Shown piece after piece: positions 42,165 through 51,312 of a stretch of 64,000 nucleotides of DNA. The DNA is taken from the NCBI RefSeq assembly GCF_002583555.1, contig NZ_BEGX01000032.1, positions 1-64,000 on the forward strand, read 5' to 3'. The notes below the pieces were generated by a model. That model saw only the letters and a list, made by a program, of their open reading frames with translations, made no database searches and had not been told where the DNA came from. The stretch comes from Pseudonocardia sp. N23. Lineage in GTDB: Bacteria > Actinomycetota > Actinomycetes > Mycobacteriales > Pseudonocardiaceae. Position 1 is the stretch's first letter, and each line of letters opens with the position of its first letter. A program made the translations under genes and the position numbers.

Positions 42165-44036
42165 ATGGAGCAGCCCACGTCCGACCTGCGGGCACCAGGT
42201 CGTCAACGGCCACGGCACGCGGCCGGTACGGCCGACGAGCTCCTGGACCATCTGAGGTCCCTGTCCGGCGGCGGGGTCGTCGACGCACCCCCGTCCGGGC
42301 CGACGTTCGCGCCCGGACCACCGGTCCGGCGCGACCTCGGCGCCGGCCTGCTCGTTCCCGTGGTGGGGCGACGAGACCAGGTCCTCGTGGCCGCGCTGAG
42401 CATCGGCTGGGCGTCGAGCCTGGTGATGTTCTGGGTGTGGTGGCTGCAGCCGGCCCACCGGACGAGCTGGGCGGGCCTCGTCGTCAACAGTGCCGTGCTG
42501 GCCTATCTGACGCTGCTGCCCGCCTACTTCCTGCTGACCGCGAACCGGGTTCGCCGGGTCGACCCACGGTTGCCGGTCCCGCTGCTGCGGGTGGCGTTCG
42601 TCGTGACAAAAGCCCCCTCGGAGCCCTGGGCCGTCGCCCGCCGAACCCTTCGGGCGATGTGCGCGCAGCGGTTCCCGTACGGCTACGACGTGTGGCTCTG
42701 CGACGAGGACCCGACGACGGAGACCCTGCGCTGGTGCCACGACCACGGCATCGGGGTGTCGAGCAGACGTGGCGTCGCGGCCTACCACCGGGACGTGTGG
42801 CCGCGGCGTACCCGGTGCAAGGAGGGCAACCTGGCCTTCTTCTACGACCGGCGCGGATACCGCGACTACGACGTCGTCGCGCAGCTCGACTGCGACCACG
42901 TCCCGGGGCCGGACTACCTCGCGCACATGGTGCGCCCGTTCGGCGACCCCGCGGTCGGCTACGTCGCCGCCCCCAGCGTATGCGACCAGGAGGGCACGGG
43001 CTCGTGGTCGGCGCGCGGCAGGCTGCACCGGGAGGCCGCGTTCCACGGCGCGATCCAGGCCGGCCATTCGGCGGGGCTGGCCCCGGTGTGCATCGGCTCG
43101 CACTACGCGGTACGGACCGAGGCGGTGGCGCGTATCGGCGGCATCGGCCCGGAGCTCGCCGAGGACTTCTCGACGGCGTTCCTGCTGAACTCCGCGGGCT
43201 GGCAGGGCGTGTTCGCCCTCGACGCCGACGCGCGCGGCGACGGCCCGCTCACCGTCGGAGCGATGCTCACCCAGGAGTTCCAGTGGTCGCGGAGCCTGAC
43301 GACGCTGCTGCTCGACCTGGTCCCTCGCCACCTCGGCCGGCTCCCGTGGAGGCTCCGGGTGAGGTTCTTCTACGCACTGGTCTTCTACTCGCTGCTCGTG
43401 CTGACGACCACCGCCGGCCTGCTGCTGCCGCCGGTCGCGGCGGTGACCGGGATGCGGTGGGTACAGGTCGACTACGTCGAGTTCCTGCTCCGCTGGTGGC
43501 TGCTGTCTGCGTGGCTGGTCGCGGTGCTGCTCGTACTGCGCCGCAACGGACTGCTCCGGCCCCGGCGAGCGCCCGTCCTCAGCTGGGAGAATTGGCTCTA
43601 CGCATTGGCCCGCTGGCCCTACGTGGCCTGGGGCGTGGTCGCCGCAGTCGGCCAACGGTTCCGACCTCGGTCCATCACCTTCCGCGTCACACCCAAGGCG
43701 CACGACGGCCTGGAACCGTTGCCCGTGCGGATCGTCGCGCCGTACGCGACGTTCTCGGCGATGCTGTCGATCAGCGCGTTCGCCGGGGAGGCGTTGACCG
43801 GCGCCGTCGGCTACGTGGGCCTGTGTCTGCTCGGCGCGGTGGCCTACGCGACCGTCACGACGGCCGTCGCGGTCCTGCACGGCGTCGAGGCGGCCCGTTC
43901 GGCCGGGGTGGGACGAGCACACGCCGTGCGACGGACGGCCGCGGCGTCGGTGCTCGTCGGCGCCGGGTGCTGGGCACTCCTCGCCGTCCCCGCCGTGTTG
44001 TTCCCGTTCTACGTCTCGATCGTCCTCGCGACCTGA
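42165..44036 (+). CDS. Membrane glycosyltransferase family 2 (cellulose-synthase-like)
   Basis: A 623-residue processive-type GT2. Two membrane helices (about residues 72-92 and 102-125) precede the catalytic domain: VAFVVTKAPSEPWAVARRTL, DVWLCDEDPTT, QLDCDHVPGPDYL (the metal-binding DxD), PELAEDFSTAF (catalytic acid) and QEFQWSRSL at the QxxRW position. Four to six further helices follow (YALVFYSLLVLTTTAGLLLPPV and others). It probably polymerises and exports a polysaccharide from UDP-sugars supplied by Ugd, the UXS-like enzyme and the GalE-like epimerase next door. ATG at 42165 is seven bases after the preceding stop. A PilZ domain is not seen, so direct c-di-GMP control is not evident. Confidence 0.88.
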   Translation: MEQPTSDLRAPGRQRPRHAAGTADELLDHLRSLSGGGVVDAPPSGPTFAPGPPVRRDLGAGLLVPVVGRRDQVLVAALSIGWASSLVMFWVWWLQPAHRTSWAGLVVNSAVLAYLTLLPAYFLLTANRVRRVDPRLPVPLLRVAFVVTKAPSEPWAVARRTLRAMCAQRFPYGYDVWLCDEDPTTETLRWCHDHGIGVSSRRGVAAYHRDVWPRRTRCKEGNLAFFYDRRGYRDYDVVAQLDCDHVPGPDYLAHMVRPFGDPAVGYVAAPSVCDQEGTGSWSARGRLHREAAFHGAIQAGHSAGLAPVCIGSHYAVRTEAVARIGGIGPELAEDFSTAFLLNSAGWQGVFALDADARGDGPLTVGAMLTQEFQWSRSLTTLLLDLVPRHLGRLPWRLRVRFFYALVFYSLLVLTTTAGLLLPPVAAVTGMRWVQVDYVEFLLRWWLLSAWLVAVLLVLRRNGLLRPRRAPVLSWENWLYALARWPYVAWGVVAAVGQRFRPRSITFRVTPKAHDGLEPLPVRIVAPYATFSAMLSISAFAGEALTGAVGYVGLCLLGAVAYATVTTAVAVLHGVEAARSAGVGRAHAVRRTAAASVLVGAGCWALLAVPAVLFPFYVSIVLAT

Positions 44037-44057
44037 CCTGTACCGGAGGTACAGAAC

Positions 44058-45110
44058 GTGTCCACCGTGCTCGTCACCGGCGGCGCCGGGTTCATCGGCT
44101 CGCACACGTGCGTGGAGCTGCTCGAACACGGTCACGACGTGGTCGTCGTCGACGACCACTCGACCGGTTCACCCGCCGCGCTCGACGCGGTGCAGGCGGT
44201 CACCGGGCGTACCCTCGTCGCGCACGACGTCGACGTGCGCGACCGCGCCGGGCTCGACGCAGTCCTCGCCGCCCACCGGGTCGACGCGGTGGTCCATTTC
44301 GCCGCGCGCAAGGCAGTCGGCGAGTCGGTCCGGATCCCGTTGGAGTACTACGACATCAACGTCGGCGGGACGGTCACACTCCTGCAGGCGATGCTCGCGA
44401 GCGGCGTGCACCGTCTCGTCTTCTCCTCGTCGTGCTCGATCTACGGCGACACCGGCGCGGGGCTGCTCGACGAGAGCCTCCCGGCCCGGCCGACCAACCC
44501 CTACGCACGCTCGAAGTGGATGTGCGAGCAGGTGATCGCCGACGCCGCCGCCCGCCACCCCGAGCTGGCCGCGGTGGCGTTGCGGTACTTCAACCCAGCC
44601 GGCGCGCATCCGAGCGGGCTGCTCGGCGAGGACCCGCGCGGCGCTGTCACCAACGTCTTCCCACTGCTCATGCAGGTGGCCGTCGGCCGACGGGACCGGT
44701 TGGAGATCTTCGGCGGCGACTACCCCACGCCGGACGGCACCGCCGTGCGCGACTACGTCCACGTCGTCGAGATCGCGGACGGGCACCGCGTCGCGCTCGA
44801 CCGGCTGCAGCCGGGCATGAGGGTACTCAACCTCGGTACCGGAGTGGGGACGTCGGTCCGCCGCCTCGTCGCGGAGTTCGCCGAGGCCGCCGGACGGCCG
44901 ATCCCCCATGCCGTGGTGGACCGTCGCCCCGGCGACGTCGCCGAGCTCGTCGCCGACACCGCACTCGTGGAGCGGGAGTGGGGCTGGCGCGCCCGGCTCG
45001 ACGTGGCCGCGATGTGTCGCGACGCCTGGCGGTTCCAGCGGTCCCACCCCACGGGCTACCCCGGACGGCGGATCAGCGCCGTTGCAGCGCCCCCACGTCG
45101 GAGCCGGTGA
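44058..45110 (+). CDS. galE: UDP-glucose 4-epimerase
   Basis: A 350-residue GalE-type epimerase: VLVTGGAGFIGSHTCVELLEHGHDVVVVDDHSTGS, VVHFAARKAVGESVRIPLEYYDINVGGTV, SSSCSIYGD, NPYARSKWMCEQV (catalytic YxxxK), ALRYFNPAGAHPSG, GDYPTPDGTAVRDYVHVVEIADGH. It interconverts UDP-glucose and UDP-galactose (or GlcNAc/GalNAc). It is 21 bp after the GT2 gene in the same orientation. GTG start at 44058 follows GGAGGTACAGAAC. Its last 38 bases overlap the 3' end of the convergent beta-helix gene, and the final residues (RISAVAAPPRRSR) look like an extension created by this overlap. Confidence 0.93.
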   Translation: MSTVLVTGGAGFIGSHTCVELLEHGHDVVVVDDHSTGSPAALDAVQAVTGRTLVAHDVDVRDRAGLDAVLAAHRVDAVVHFAARKAVGESVRIPLEYYDINVGGTVTLLQAMLASGVHRLVFSSSCSIYGDTGAGLLDESLPARPTNPYARSKWMCEQVIADAAARHPELAAVALRYFNPAGAHPSGLLGEDPRGAVTNVFPLLMQVAVGRRDRLEIFGGDYPTPDGTAVRDYVHVVEIADGHRVALDRLQPGMRVLNLGTGVGTSVRRLVAEFAEAAGRPIPHAVVDRRPGDVAELVADTALVEREWGWRARLDVAAMCRDAWRFQRSHPTGYPGRRISAVAAPPRRSR

Positions 45111-46728
45111 GCGGCACCGGCGCGCCCGTCCGGTCGAGGAGACCGGCTTCCGGGGCGAGCAACGCGGTGAGATCGAGACCTGCACGCAGCAGCGGAGACC
45201 CCGCGCCGGGCACGAAACCCGCGTCCACTGCGGGGTCGTCGGCAACGGTCGCCGTCAGGCCGACGAGGGGGCCGGGCAGCAGCGGGTCCGCGACGACACC
45301 GGTCGGCGCACCGCTCTCGGTCTCCTGGCCGGTGCCGGCCCGCCAGGCCTCCGGGGCGCCGAAGGACCTGCTGCCCCAGCGGACCGACCAGGGCACGCCG
45401 TCAGCGGTGTAGCCGTTTCCCGCGAGCACCGCGACGGTGCGGCCGATGCCCTGCTCGGCCACGACGAGCGGCCCTGCACCGCGGCTGACGAAGAGGTTGT
45501 TCCGCACAACGACCCCCGAGATCCCCGGACCCAGTCGCAGCGCCGACGACGGGTCGCTCCGCTGGGGCGCCATCACGACGGTGTTCTGGTAGACCCGCAC
45601 GTCGTCGGTCCGGCCGAGGACGGTGATGCCCCCGTAGATGCTCCACCGGCGTGCGTCACCACTGCTGACGTTGAACCGCACGACGCTGCCGCGGTGCACG
45701 TCGTTCTCCTGCCCGGTGTAGACGAGGAAGCCCGGACCGTGGTTGTCGTAGGACAGGTTGTACTGCATGACGGAGTTCGAGGTGTTCTGGTCGAGCCCGA
45801 AGCCGCCGCCGTCGGCGAGCCGGGCCGTCCGGTTGCGGTACGACAGGCTGTGCTCGATGACGACCTGGTCGGAGTCGTAGGTCCAGATGCCGACGGGGCC
45901 CTCACCGGACCCGCCCGAACCTCCGTTGTCGTGCGCCACCGAGCCCGACACGGTCGCGCCGCGCACGCTGCCCACCACGATGCCGCTGCCGGTGTTGTGC
46001 CGCGTATTGGCCGGGTCGCCGTGATTGCCGAACGCCGTGACACGCGAGACCGTCAGTCCCTCGTGCGCATAGGCCGGCGAGGCCGGGTCGAGCTCCGGCC
46101 CGTACACGGCGAGGCCGGCGTCCCGGTTGTCGTGCGTGACGACGTCGTCGACGACTGCGTCGCGGAAACCGGAGCCGATGTTCGCCGCGCCGATCTCGAC
46201 CCCGTTGACGAACCCGCTGGCGTCCACGCCCGACACCCCGACGGCGTCGAGCATGCGACCGCCCGCCAGGTCGCTGTAGAACCGCACCCCGGCGGAGCCG
46301 GGAACGACCCCCTCCGCCCCCTTCCCGACGACGACCAGGTCGCCGATGCGCACGCCGCTCGTGTCGATGACGAGGACCGCGGCGTCCTGCCTGCTCTCGA
46401 TGCGGGCACGACCGTCGCCGAAGCTCCCGACGACCACCGGCCTGCCCGGGTCGCCCGCGTCGTCGGCGTCGATCCGCAGCCGGCCCTCAAACGTCGCACC
46501 GCCCTGGAGCAGCAGTCGGTCCCCCGGCACGAGCCGCGCCGCCGACGCCCTGTCCAGCGTTCGCCAGGCCGTCCCCTGCGACGTGCCTCGGGCGGAGTCG
46601 TCGCCGGTGGGGCTCACGTAGAAGGTTCGCTCACCCGGCGTCCCGCCCAGCACCGAGCACGACGACACGAGCAGCGCAGCGATCACCGTCGCGACAGCCG
46701 TCGACCGCGGGGCACGAGGACTCGCCAC
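45073..46728 (-). CDS. Right-handed parallel beta-helix lipoprotein
   Basis: A 551-residue exported protein. The signal peptide ends in a lipobox-like LVSSC (about C24). Residues 35-480 contain a right-handed beta-helix: FYVSPTGDDSARGTSQGTAWRTL, typical of polysaccharide lyase-like and epimerase-like proteins, then repeated turns such as GVRFYSDLAGG, NGVEIGAANIGSGFRDAVVDDVVTHDN, TGSGIVVGSVRGATVSGSVAHDNGG, SNSVMQYNLSYDN and VVVRNNLFVS. The end (DPLLPG...AGFVPGAGSPLLRAGLDL...DVGALQRR) is the usual cap. It probably binds, cuts or modifies the polymer made by the neighbouring GT2. Catalytic residues cannot be assigned. It overlaps galE tail to tail by 38 bp. Confidence 0.82.
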   Translation of the reverse strand: MASPRAPRSTAVATVIAALLVSSCSVLGGTPGERTFYVSPTGDDSARGTSQGTAWRTLDRASAARLVPGDRLLLQGGATFEGRLRIDADDAGDPGRPVVVGSFGDGRARIESRQDAAVLVIDTSGVRIGDLVVVGKGAEGVVPGSAGVRFYSDLAGGRMLDAVGVSGVDASGFVNGVEIGAANIGSGFRDAVVDDVVTHDNRDAGLAVYGPELDPASPAYAHEGLTVSRVTAFGNHGDPANTRHNTGSGIVVGSVRGATVSGSVAHDNGGSGGSGEGPVGIWTYDSDQVVIEHSLSYRNRTARLADGGGFGLDQNTSNSVMQYNLSYDNHGPGFLVYTGQENDVHRGSVVRFNVSSGDARRWSIYGGITVLGRTDDVRVYQNTVVMAPQRSDPSSALRLGPGISGVVVRNNLFVSRGAGPLVVAEQGIGRTVAVLAGNGYTADGVPWSVRWGSRSFGAPEAWRAGTGQETESGAPTGVVADPLLPGPLVGLTATVADDPAVDAGFVPGAGSPLLRAGLDLTALLAPEAGLLDRTGAPVPLTGSDVGALQRR

Positions 46729-46816
46729 CGTGTCCTCCTCGCCCTGGTCGCGCCGCGCAAGTCTAGACCGCGCGTGCTCCCGGCCGGGACGACGAACCTC
46801 CCCGGGTGGGTGATCC

Positions 46817-47266
46817 TCAGCCGGGCCGCTCGCCGCCGGGCAGCTGGACCACGCTGACGAAGAAGTGGTCGATCTGCTTGATCGCCTCGATGAAGCGGTC
46901 GAAGTCGACCGGCTTGGTCACGTAGGCGTTGGCGTGCAGCTGGTAGCTGCGCAGCACGTCCTCCTCGGCCTGCGACGTCGTCAGCACGATCACCGGGATC
47001 GCCGACAGGCTCGGGTCGGCCTTCACCTCGGCGAGCACCTCCCGGCCGTCGCGCCGGGGCAGGTTCAGGTCGAGCAGCACCAGGTCGGGGCGGGGCGCGT
47101 CGGCGTACTGCCCCTCGTTGCGCAGGTAGGCCATCGCCTCCGCGCCGTCGGTGACGACGTCGAGCCGGTTGTGCAGGTACTCGTCGAACGCCTCCCGCGT
47201 CATCAGCACGTCGCCCGGGTCGTCCTCGACCAGCAGGACGTTGATCACTCGCGCGTCGTCGGTCAT
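46817..47266 (-). CDS. Single-domain response regulator (Rcp1-like)
   Basis: A 149-residue stand-alone receiver: [17 protein letters not shown] (acidic pocket), [17 protein letters not shown] with the phosphoacceptor D66, [12 protein letters not shown] and [17 protein letters not shown] with the conserved Lys. The EDDPGD pattern and the missing output domain match the Rcp1 group that partners phytochrome-like and related histidine kinases. ATG overlaps the kinase stop as ATGA. It is the third gene of a coupled phosphorelay and may pass phosphate or act as a sink. Confidence 0.93.
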   Translation of the reverse strand: MTDDARVINVLLVEDDPGDVLMTREAFDEYLHNRLDVVTDGAEAMAYLRNEGQYADAPRPDLVLLDLNLPRRDGREVLAEVKADPSLSAIPVIVLTTSQAEEDVLRSYQLHANAYVTKPVDFDRFIEAIKQIDHFFVSVVQLPGGERPG

Positions 47267-48975
47267 CGCGTTCCTTCCCGGCCTGCGGACATGTCCGCCG
47301 GCTCGGCTTCGTCGGTCGGCGCCGCCACGGCCTGTCCACGGGGAACCCGCGGCGGGACGAGGGTGAACCGGATCGTGGTCCCCGGTTCGGGGCGCGGGTC
47401 GGTGTCGACCCAGATGCGGCCTCCGTGGAACTCGACGATCTTCTTCGCGAGCGCCAGGCCGATGCCAGTTCCTGTGTAGACGTCGCGGCCGTGCAGCCGC
47501 TGGAAGATCACGAAGACCTTGTCGACGTACTCGGGCTCGATCCCGATGCCGTTGTCCGACACCGCGATCTCCCAGCCCTCCTCCGGCCGGCCCACGGGCG
47601 TCGCCGCGATCCGGACGACCGGCGGCTCCTCGGGCCTGCGGAACTTGAGCGCGTTTCCGATCAGGTTGGCGAACAGCTGCAGCAGCAGCTGACGGTCCCC
47701 CATCAGCGACGGCAGCTCCCCGACGACGATCTCGCCGCCCGCCTCCGCCCGCGGCGCCTCCTGCTGCTCCGCCGCCGCGGCGACGACGTCGCGCAGAGCG
47801 AGCGTGGTGAAGCCGGCCGTCGTGCGGCCGACCCGGGAGAACGCCAGCAGGTCGTTGATCAGCCGCTGCATCCGCTGCGCACCGTCGACAGCGAACTCGA
47901 TGTACTGGTCGCCGCGCTCGTCGAGCTTGTCGCCGTAGCGGCGTTGCAGCAGCTGGCAGAAGCTGGCGACCTTGCGCAGCGGCTCCTGCAGGTCGTGGCT
48001 CGCGACGTACGCGAACTGCTCCAGGTCGCGGTTGGACCGCTCCAGGTCGCGGGTCTGCTCGTCGAGCCGGTCCGCAGTGTCCTTGGCCCGGTCGAGCTCG
48101 CGGACGATGTGCGCACGCATGGCCTCGACGTCGTCGCCGAGCATGATGATCTCTCGGGGGCCGCTCGCCTCCACCTCGTCGGTGACCCGCCCCGACACCA
48201 CGCCACGGACCTGCGCGGCCAGCCGCGAGATCGGGTGCAGCACCGCACGGCGCAGCACGACACCCGCGGCCACCAGGAACAGCAGGGCCACGACGGCCAC
48301 CACGATCCCGACAGCGCTGACGAACGCCGACGCGGTGTCGAGCTTCTCGCGGGCAGCGAGGCGCTGGGTCTCGAGATCGGTCTGGAGGTCGTCGACCGCG
48401 GCGCGGACGGGGTCGAACAGACTGCGGCCGGTGTCGGGGGCGCCCGAGTCGACCGGCCGGCCCTCCCGGACCGCGGCGATCGCCGGTTCGGCGTAGCCGG
48501 TGTGCCAGGCGTCGATGCCGGTCTCGATGCGGTCGAGCCGCTCACCCAGACCCGGCACCCGGTCGCGCAGCCCGGTCAGCGTGGCCGTCGCGTCCTGTTC
48601 GGTGCGCAGCCCGCCGGCGTAGGAGGCGAGTGCCTCCTCGCGCCCACTGAGCTGGAACCCGCGCACGCCGGTCTCCTGGTCGACCAGGGCGGTCTCCAGC
48701 GTCTGGCCGGTGCGCACGGCGGGGCCGATCTCGTCGAGCAGGTCGGCCCGGGCGGCGTTGAGCCGCGACAGCGACACCGTGCCGACGACGGCGGCGATCA
48801 CCGCGAGCAGCAGCGCCGTGGCGGCGACCACCCCGAAGATCCGCGCGAGCGGCCAGTGCCGGCCCTCGTCGGCCCGTGCCCTGCCGTCGACGGGCAGTCC
48901 GCCGCCCTTGCCGACGCGCAGCCGTGGCCGGCGGGGACGGGCCCGGCCCGTCCCGGTGTCGGCCGGACCGGTCAC
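47263..48975 (-). CDS. CHASE3-HAMP sensor histidine kinase
   Basis: A 570-residue membrane kinase. TM1 is about residues 46-68, a CHASE3 sensor domain lies outside (about 70-215; [23 protein letters not shown]), TM2 about 220-242, then HAMP, a short coiled coil ([18 protein letters not shown]), HisKA with [13 protein letters not shown] (phosphorylated H327), and HATPase with [20 protein letters not shown] and [14 protein letters not shown]. The ligand is unknown. GTG at 48975 overlaps the upstream REC-PP2C stop as GTGA and its own stop overlaps the response regulator. Longer readings into that gene are not used. Confidence 0.92.
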   Translation of the reverse strand: MTGPADTGTGRARPRRPRLRVGKGGGLPVDGRARADEGRHWPLARIFGVVAATALLLAVIAAVVGTVSLSRLNAARADLLDEIGPAVRTGQTLETALVDQETGVRGFQLSGREEALASYAGGLRTEQDATATLTGLRDRVPGLGERLDRIETGIDAWHTGYAEPAIAAVREGRPVDSGAPDTGRSLFDPVRAAVDDLQTDLETQRLAAREKLDTASAFVSAVGIVVAVVALLFLVAAGVVLRRAVLHPISRLAAQVRGVVSGRVTDEVEASGPREIIMLGDDVEAMRAHIVRELDRAKDTADRLDEQTRDLERSNRDLEQFAYVASHDLQEPLRKVASFCQLLQRRYGDKLDERGDQYIEFAVDGAQRMQRLINDLLAFSRVGRTTAGFTTLALRDVVAAAAEQQEAPRAEAGGEIVVGELPSLMGDRQLLLQLFANLIGNALKFRRPEEPPVVRIAATPVGRPEEGWEIAVSDNGIGIEPEYVDKVFVIFQRLHGRDVYTGTGIGLALAKKIVEFHGGRIWVDTDPRPEPGTTIRFTLVPPRVPRGQAVAAPTDEAEPADMSAGREGTR

Positions 48976-50156
48976 GCCAGGCCCTCGCCGGACAGCACCA
49001 GGATCGCGACGTCGTCGGCCAGCGGCCCGCCGTTGATGTCCTCGACCAGCTCCACCAGCCGCCCGGGCAGCATGTCCAGCGGCGTCGCGGCGTGCTCCGC
49101 GAGCAGGGCCAGCAGGCCCTCCTCCCACAGCAGCTCGCCGGGCACGCGGCCGCGGCCCTCGACGAGGCCGTCGGTGTAGAGCAGCAGCGACCACCCGGGG
49201 TCGAGCGTGATCTCCACGGGCTCCCAGACGGCGTCCGCGTGGATCCCCAGCGGCAGACCGACCTTCGGCGGCTGGGTGCCGGGGTGCGGCCCGAGCAGCA
49301 CCGGCGGCGGATGCCCCGCGACCCGGACGAGCCCCCGGCCCGCGCCGCCCGCGCCGTGCGGGGTGAACGCCACGGTGCACACCGTCGTGAACAGGCATGG
49401 GTCGTGCCGCTCGCTGACCAGTACCTCCTGCAGCTTCGGAAGCAGCTGCGGCTCCGCGACACCGGCCAGCACCAGCGCCCGCCACGACACCCGCAGCAAT
49501 GCACCCAGCGCCGCCTCGTCCGGGCCGTGGCCGCACACGTCGCCGACGATCGCGTGCACCGTGCCCGACGGGTCGAGGACCGCGTCGAAGAAGTCGCCGC
49601 CGATCACCGACCGCGTGCGACCCGACCGGTAGAACGTCCGCGCCGCGACACCCGAGCCGGCCAGCAGCGGCGTCGGCATCAGGCCGCGCTCCAGGCGCAC
49701 CGACTCCGCCGCCGCGAGCTGTTCCTCACGCAGCCGGACCAGACCCGCCTCCGCCCGGCGCCGCTCGATCGCGTAGCGGATCGCCCGGATCAGCACCGGC
49801 CCGTCGGCCTTGCCCTTCACCAGGTAGTCCTGCGCCCCGATCCCGACGGCCGCAATGCCCAGGTGCTCGTCGTCCAGGCCCGTGAGCACGCACACCGCGG
49901 CGCCCGGGTCGGCGTTGAGCAGCTTGCGCAGGCCGTCGAGGCCACCCGTCGTCCCCGGGGTGTTCAGGTCGAGCAGGATGCAGTCGGCCGTGGCGTACAG
50001 CCGGTGTTCGAGCACGTCGCCCAACGAGCCCGACAGGCTCAGCTCGACCTCGGGATCGACCTCCGAGAGCAGCTCCTCGACGAGGAAGGCATCACCCGGA
50101 TCGTCCTCCACGAGCAGGACCCGGCGGCCGGGCTCCGCAGGAAGGGCGCGCGTCAC
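48972..50156 (-). CDS. Response regulator with PP2C phosphatase output (RsbU/SpoIIE type)
   Basis: A 394-residue protein: receiver domain 12-125 ([18 protein letters not shown], phosphoacceptor D63 in ILLDLNTPG, DYLVKGKADG), a linker helix, and a PP2C/SpoIIE domain about 165-394 (VIGGDFFDAV, VGDVCGHGPDEAALGALLR, LLLYTDGLVEGRG, PLADDVAILVLSG). Metal-binding Asp residues are present. It should dephosphorylate an anti-sigma antagonist when phosphorylated, controlling a partner-switch. No anti-sigma antagonist or RsbW-like kinase gene is in the window, so the target is elsewhere. GTG at 50156 has GGGGAGGAG ten bases upstream. It is the first gene of the three-gene unit and lies 93 bp downstream of purQ. 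Confidence 0.92.
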   Translation of the reverse strand: MTRALPAEPGRRVLLVEDDPGDAFLVEELLSEVDPEVELSLSGSLGDVLEHRLYATADCILLDLNTPGTTGGLDGLRKLLNADPGAAVCVLTGLDDEHLGIAAVGIGAQDYLVKGKADGPVLIRAIRYAIERRRAEAGLVRLREEQLAAAESVRLERGLMPTPLLAGSGVAARTFYRSGRTRSVIGGDFFDAVLDPSGTVHAIVGDVCGHGPDEAALGALLRVSWRALVLAGVAEPQLLPKLQEVLVSERHDPCLFTTVCTVAFTPHGAGGAGRGLVRVAGHPPPVLLGPHPGTQPPKVGLPLGIHADAVWEPVEITLDPGWSLLLYTDGLVEGRGRVPGELLWEEGLLALLAEHAATPLDMLPGRLVELVEDINGGPLADDVAILVLSGEGLA

Positions 50157-50249
50157 GTGATCGTGCTCCTCCCCAGGCCGGTACCGCGTCCGCGGCGGTC
50201 GCGACAGCCTAGAGCCGACCACCCCCGCCATCGCGACCCGGGACGGCGC

Positions 50250-50945
50250 TCAGGCCGCCGCGACCGCCCCGAGGACCGACGTGAACAGACCCAGCCCGTC
50301 GGCAGTCGGCCCGGTCAGCGAGTCGATCGCGTGCTCGGGGTGCGGCATCAGACCGACCACCCGTCCGTCGGCCGACGCGACCCCCGCGATGTCGGCCATC
50401 GCGCCGTTCGGGGCTCCGCCGACGTAGCGGAACACCACCCGGCCCTCGCCCTCCAGCTCGGCCAGCGTGTCGGTGCTCGCGACGAAACGGCCCTCACCCG
50501 ACTTCAGCGGGACGACGATCTCCTGGCCGGCCTCGAAACCGCCGGTCCACGCCGTCGACGACGACTCGACCCGCAGCGCCTGGTCACGGCACACGAAGTG
50601 CAGGCCGGCGTTGCGCACCAGCGCACCCGGCAGAAGCCCCGCCTCGCACAGGATCTGGAACCCGTTGCAGATGCCCAGGACCGGCATTCCCTTGCGGGCC
50701 GCGTCGACGACCTCGCGCATGATCGGCGCGAGGCTCGCGATCGCACCCGCGCGCAGGTAGTCGCCGTAGGAGAAGCCGCCGGGGACCACCACCGCGTCGA
50801 CCCCGCGCAGGTCGTGGTCGCCGTGCCACAGCGCCACCGCCTCCGCACCGGCGCGGCGCGCCGCCCGGCTCGCGTCGACGTCGTCGAGCGTGCCGGGGAA
50901 GGTGATCACGCCGATCCGCATCCCACTCGATCCGGGAGCACTCAT
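50250..50945 (-). CDS. purQ: Phosphoribosylformylglycinamidine synthase I (glutaminase subunit)
   Basis: A 231-residue class I glutamine amidotransferase that supplies ammonia to Pur[45 protein letters not shown] with the catalytic Cys (about residue 94), and the His/Glu of [11 protein letters not shown] are all present. ATG overlaps the purS stop as ATGA. The first eight residues (MSAPGSSG) are extra; ATG nine codons in (MRIGVITFP) is an alternative. Confidence 0.96.
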   Translation of the reverse strand: MSAPGSSGMRIGVITFPGTLDDVDASRAARRAGAEAVALWHGDHDLRGVDAVVVPGGFSYGDYLRAGAIASLAPIMREVVDAARKGMPVLGICNGFQILCEAGLLPGALVRNAGLHFVCRDQALRVESSSTAWTGGFEAGQEIVVPLKSGEGRFVASTDTLAELEGEGRVVFRYVGGAPNGAMADIAGVASADGRVVGLMPHPEHAIDSLTGPTADGLGLFTSVLGAVAAA

Positions 50946-51175
50946 ACCCGGGTCACCGTCCAGTCCTCGATCACCGGGTTGGCCAGCAGGTCACCCGCGA
51001 TGCGGTGGAGGGTCTCGTCGTCGAGCGAGTCGTCGACCTCCAGCTCGAAGTGCTTTCCCTGCCGCACGTCGGCGACGCCGCCGATCCCGATCCGGGTCAG
51101 GGCACGCGTCACCGCCTGTCCCTGCGGGTCCAGGATCTCCGGCTTCGGCATCACGTCAACGACCACTCGCGCCAC
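50942..51175 (-). CDS. purS: Phosphoribosylformylglycinamidine synthase subunit PurS
   Basis: A 77-residue subunit: [43 protein letters not shown] is diagnostic for PurS, which bridges PurL and PurQ in the FGAM synthase complex. It starts the purS-purQ unit and overlaps purQ by four bases. The divergent MBL-fold gene starts 138 bp away. Confidence 0.95.
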   Translation of the reverse strand: MARVVVDVMPKPEILDPQGQAVTRALTRIGIGGVADVRQGKHFELEVDDSLDDETLHRIAGDLLANPVIEDWTVTRV

Positions 51176-51312
51176 ACCGCAAGACTACGGGGGCGGTCGG
51201 CGCCGATCACGCCCACCTGCGGTGATGAACGGGCGAGCGGTTGTGACACTGCCGACGCCAGGCACCCGGATCGGGGCCGTTCGCTGGCGCAGGACCGGCC
51301 GTCGGGAGCAAA

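Noticed and set aside
47263..49536. Extended N terminus of the histidine kinase up to 49536
   Set aside because: It would run through the REC-PP2C gene in another frame; GTG at 48975 overlaps that gene's stop in the usual GTGA manner.
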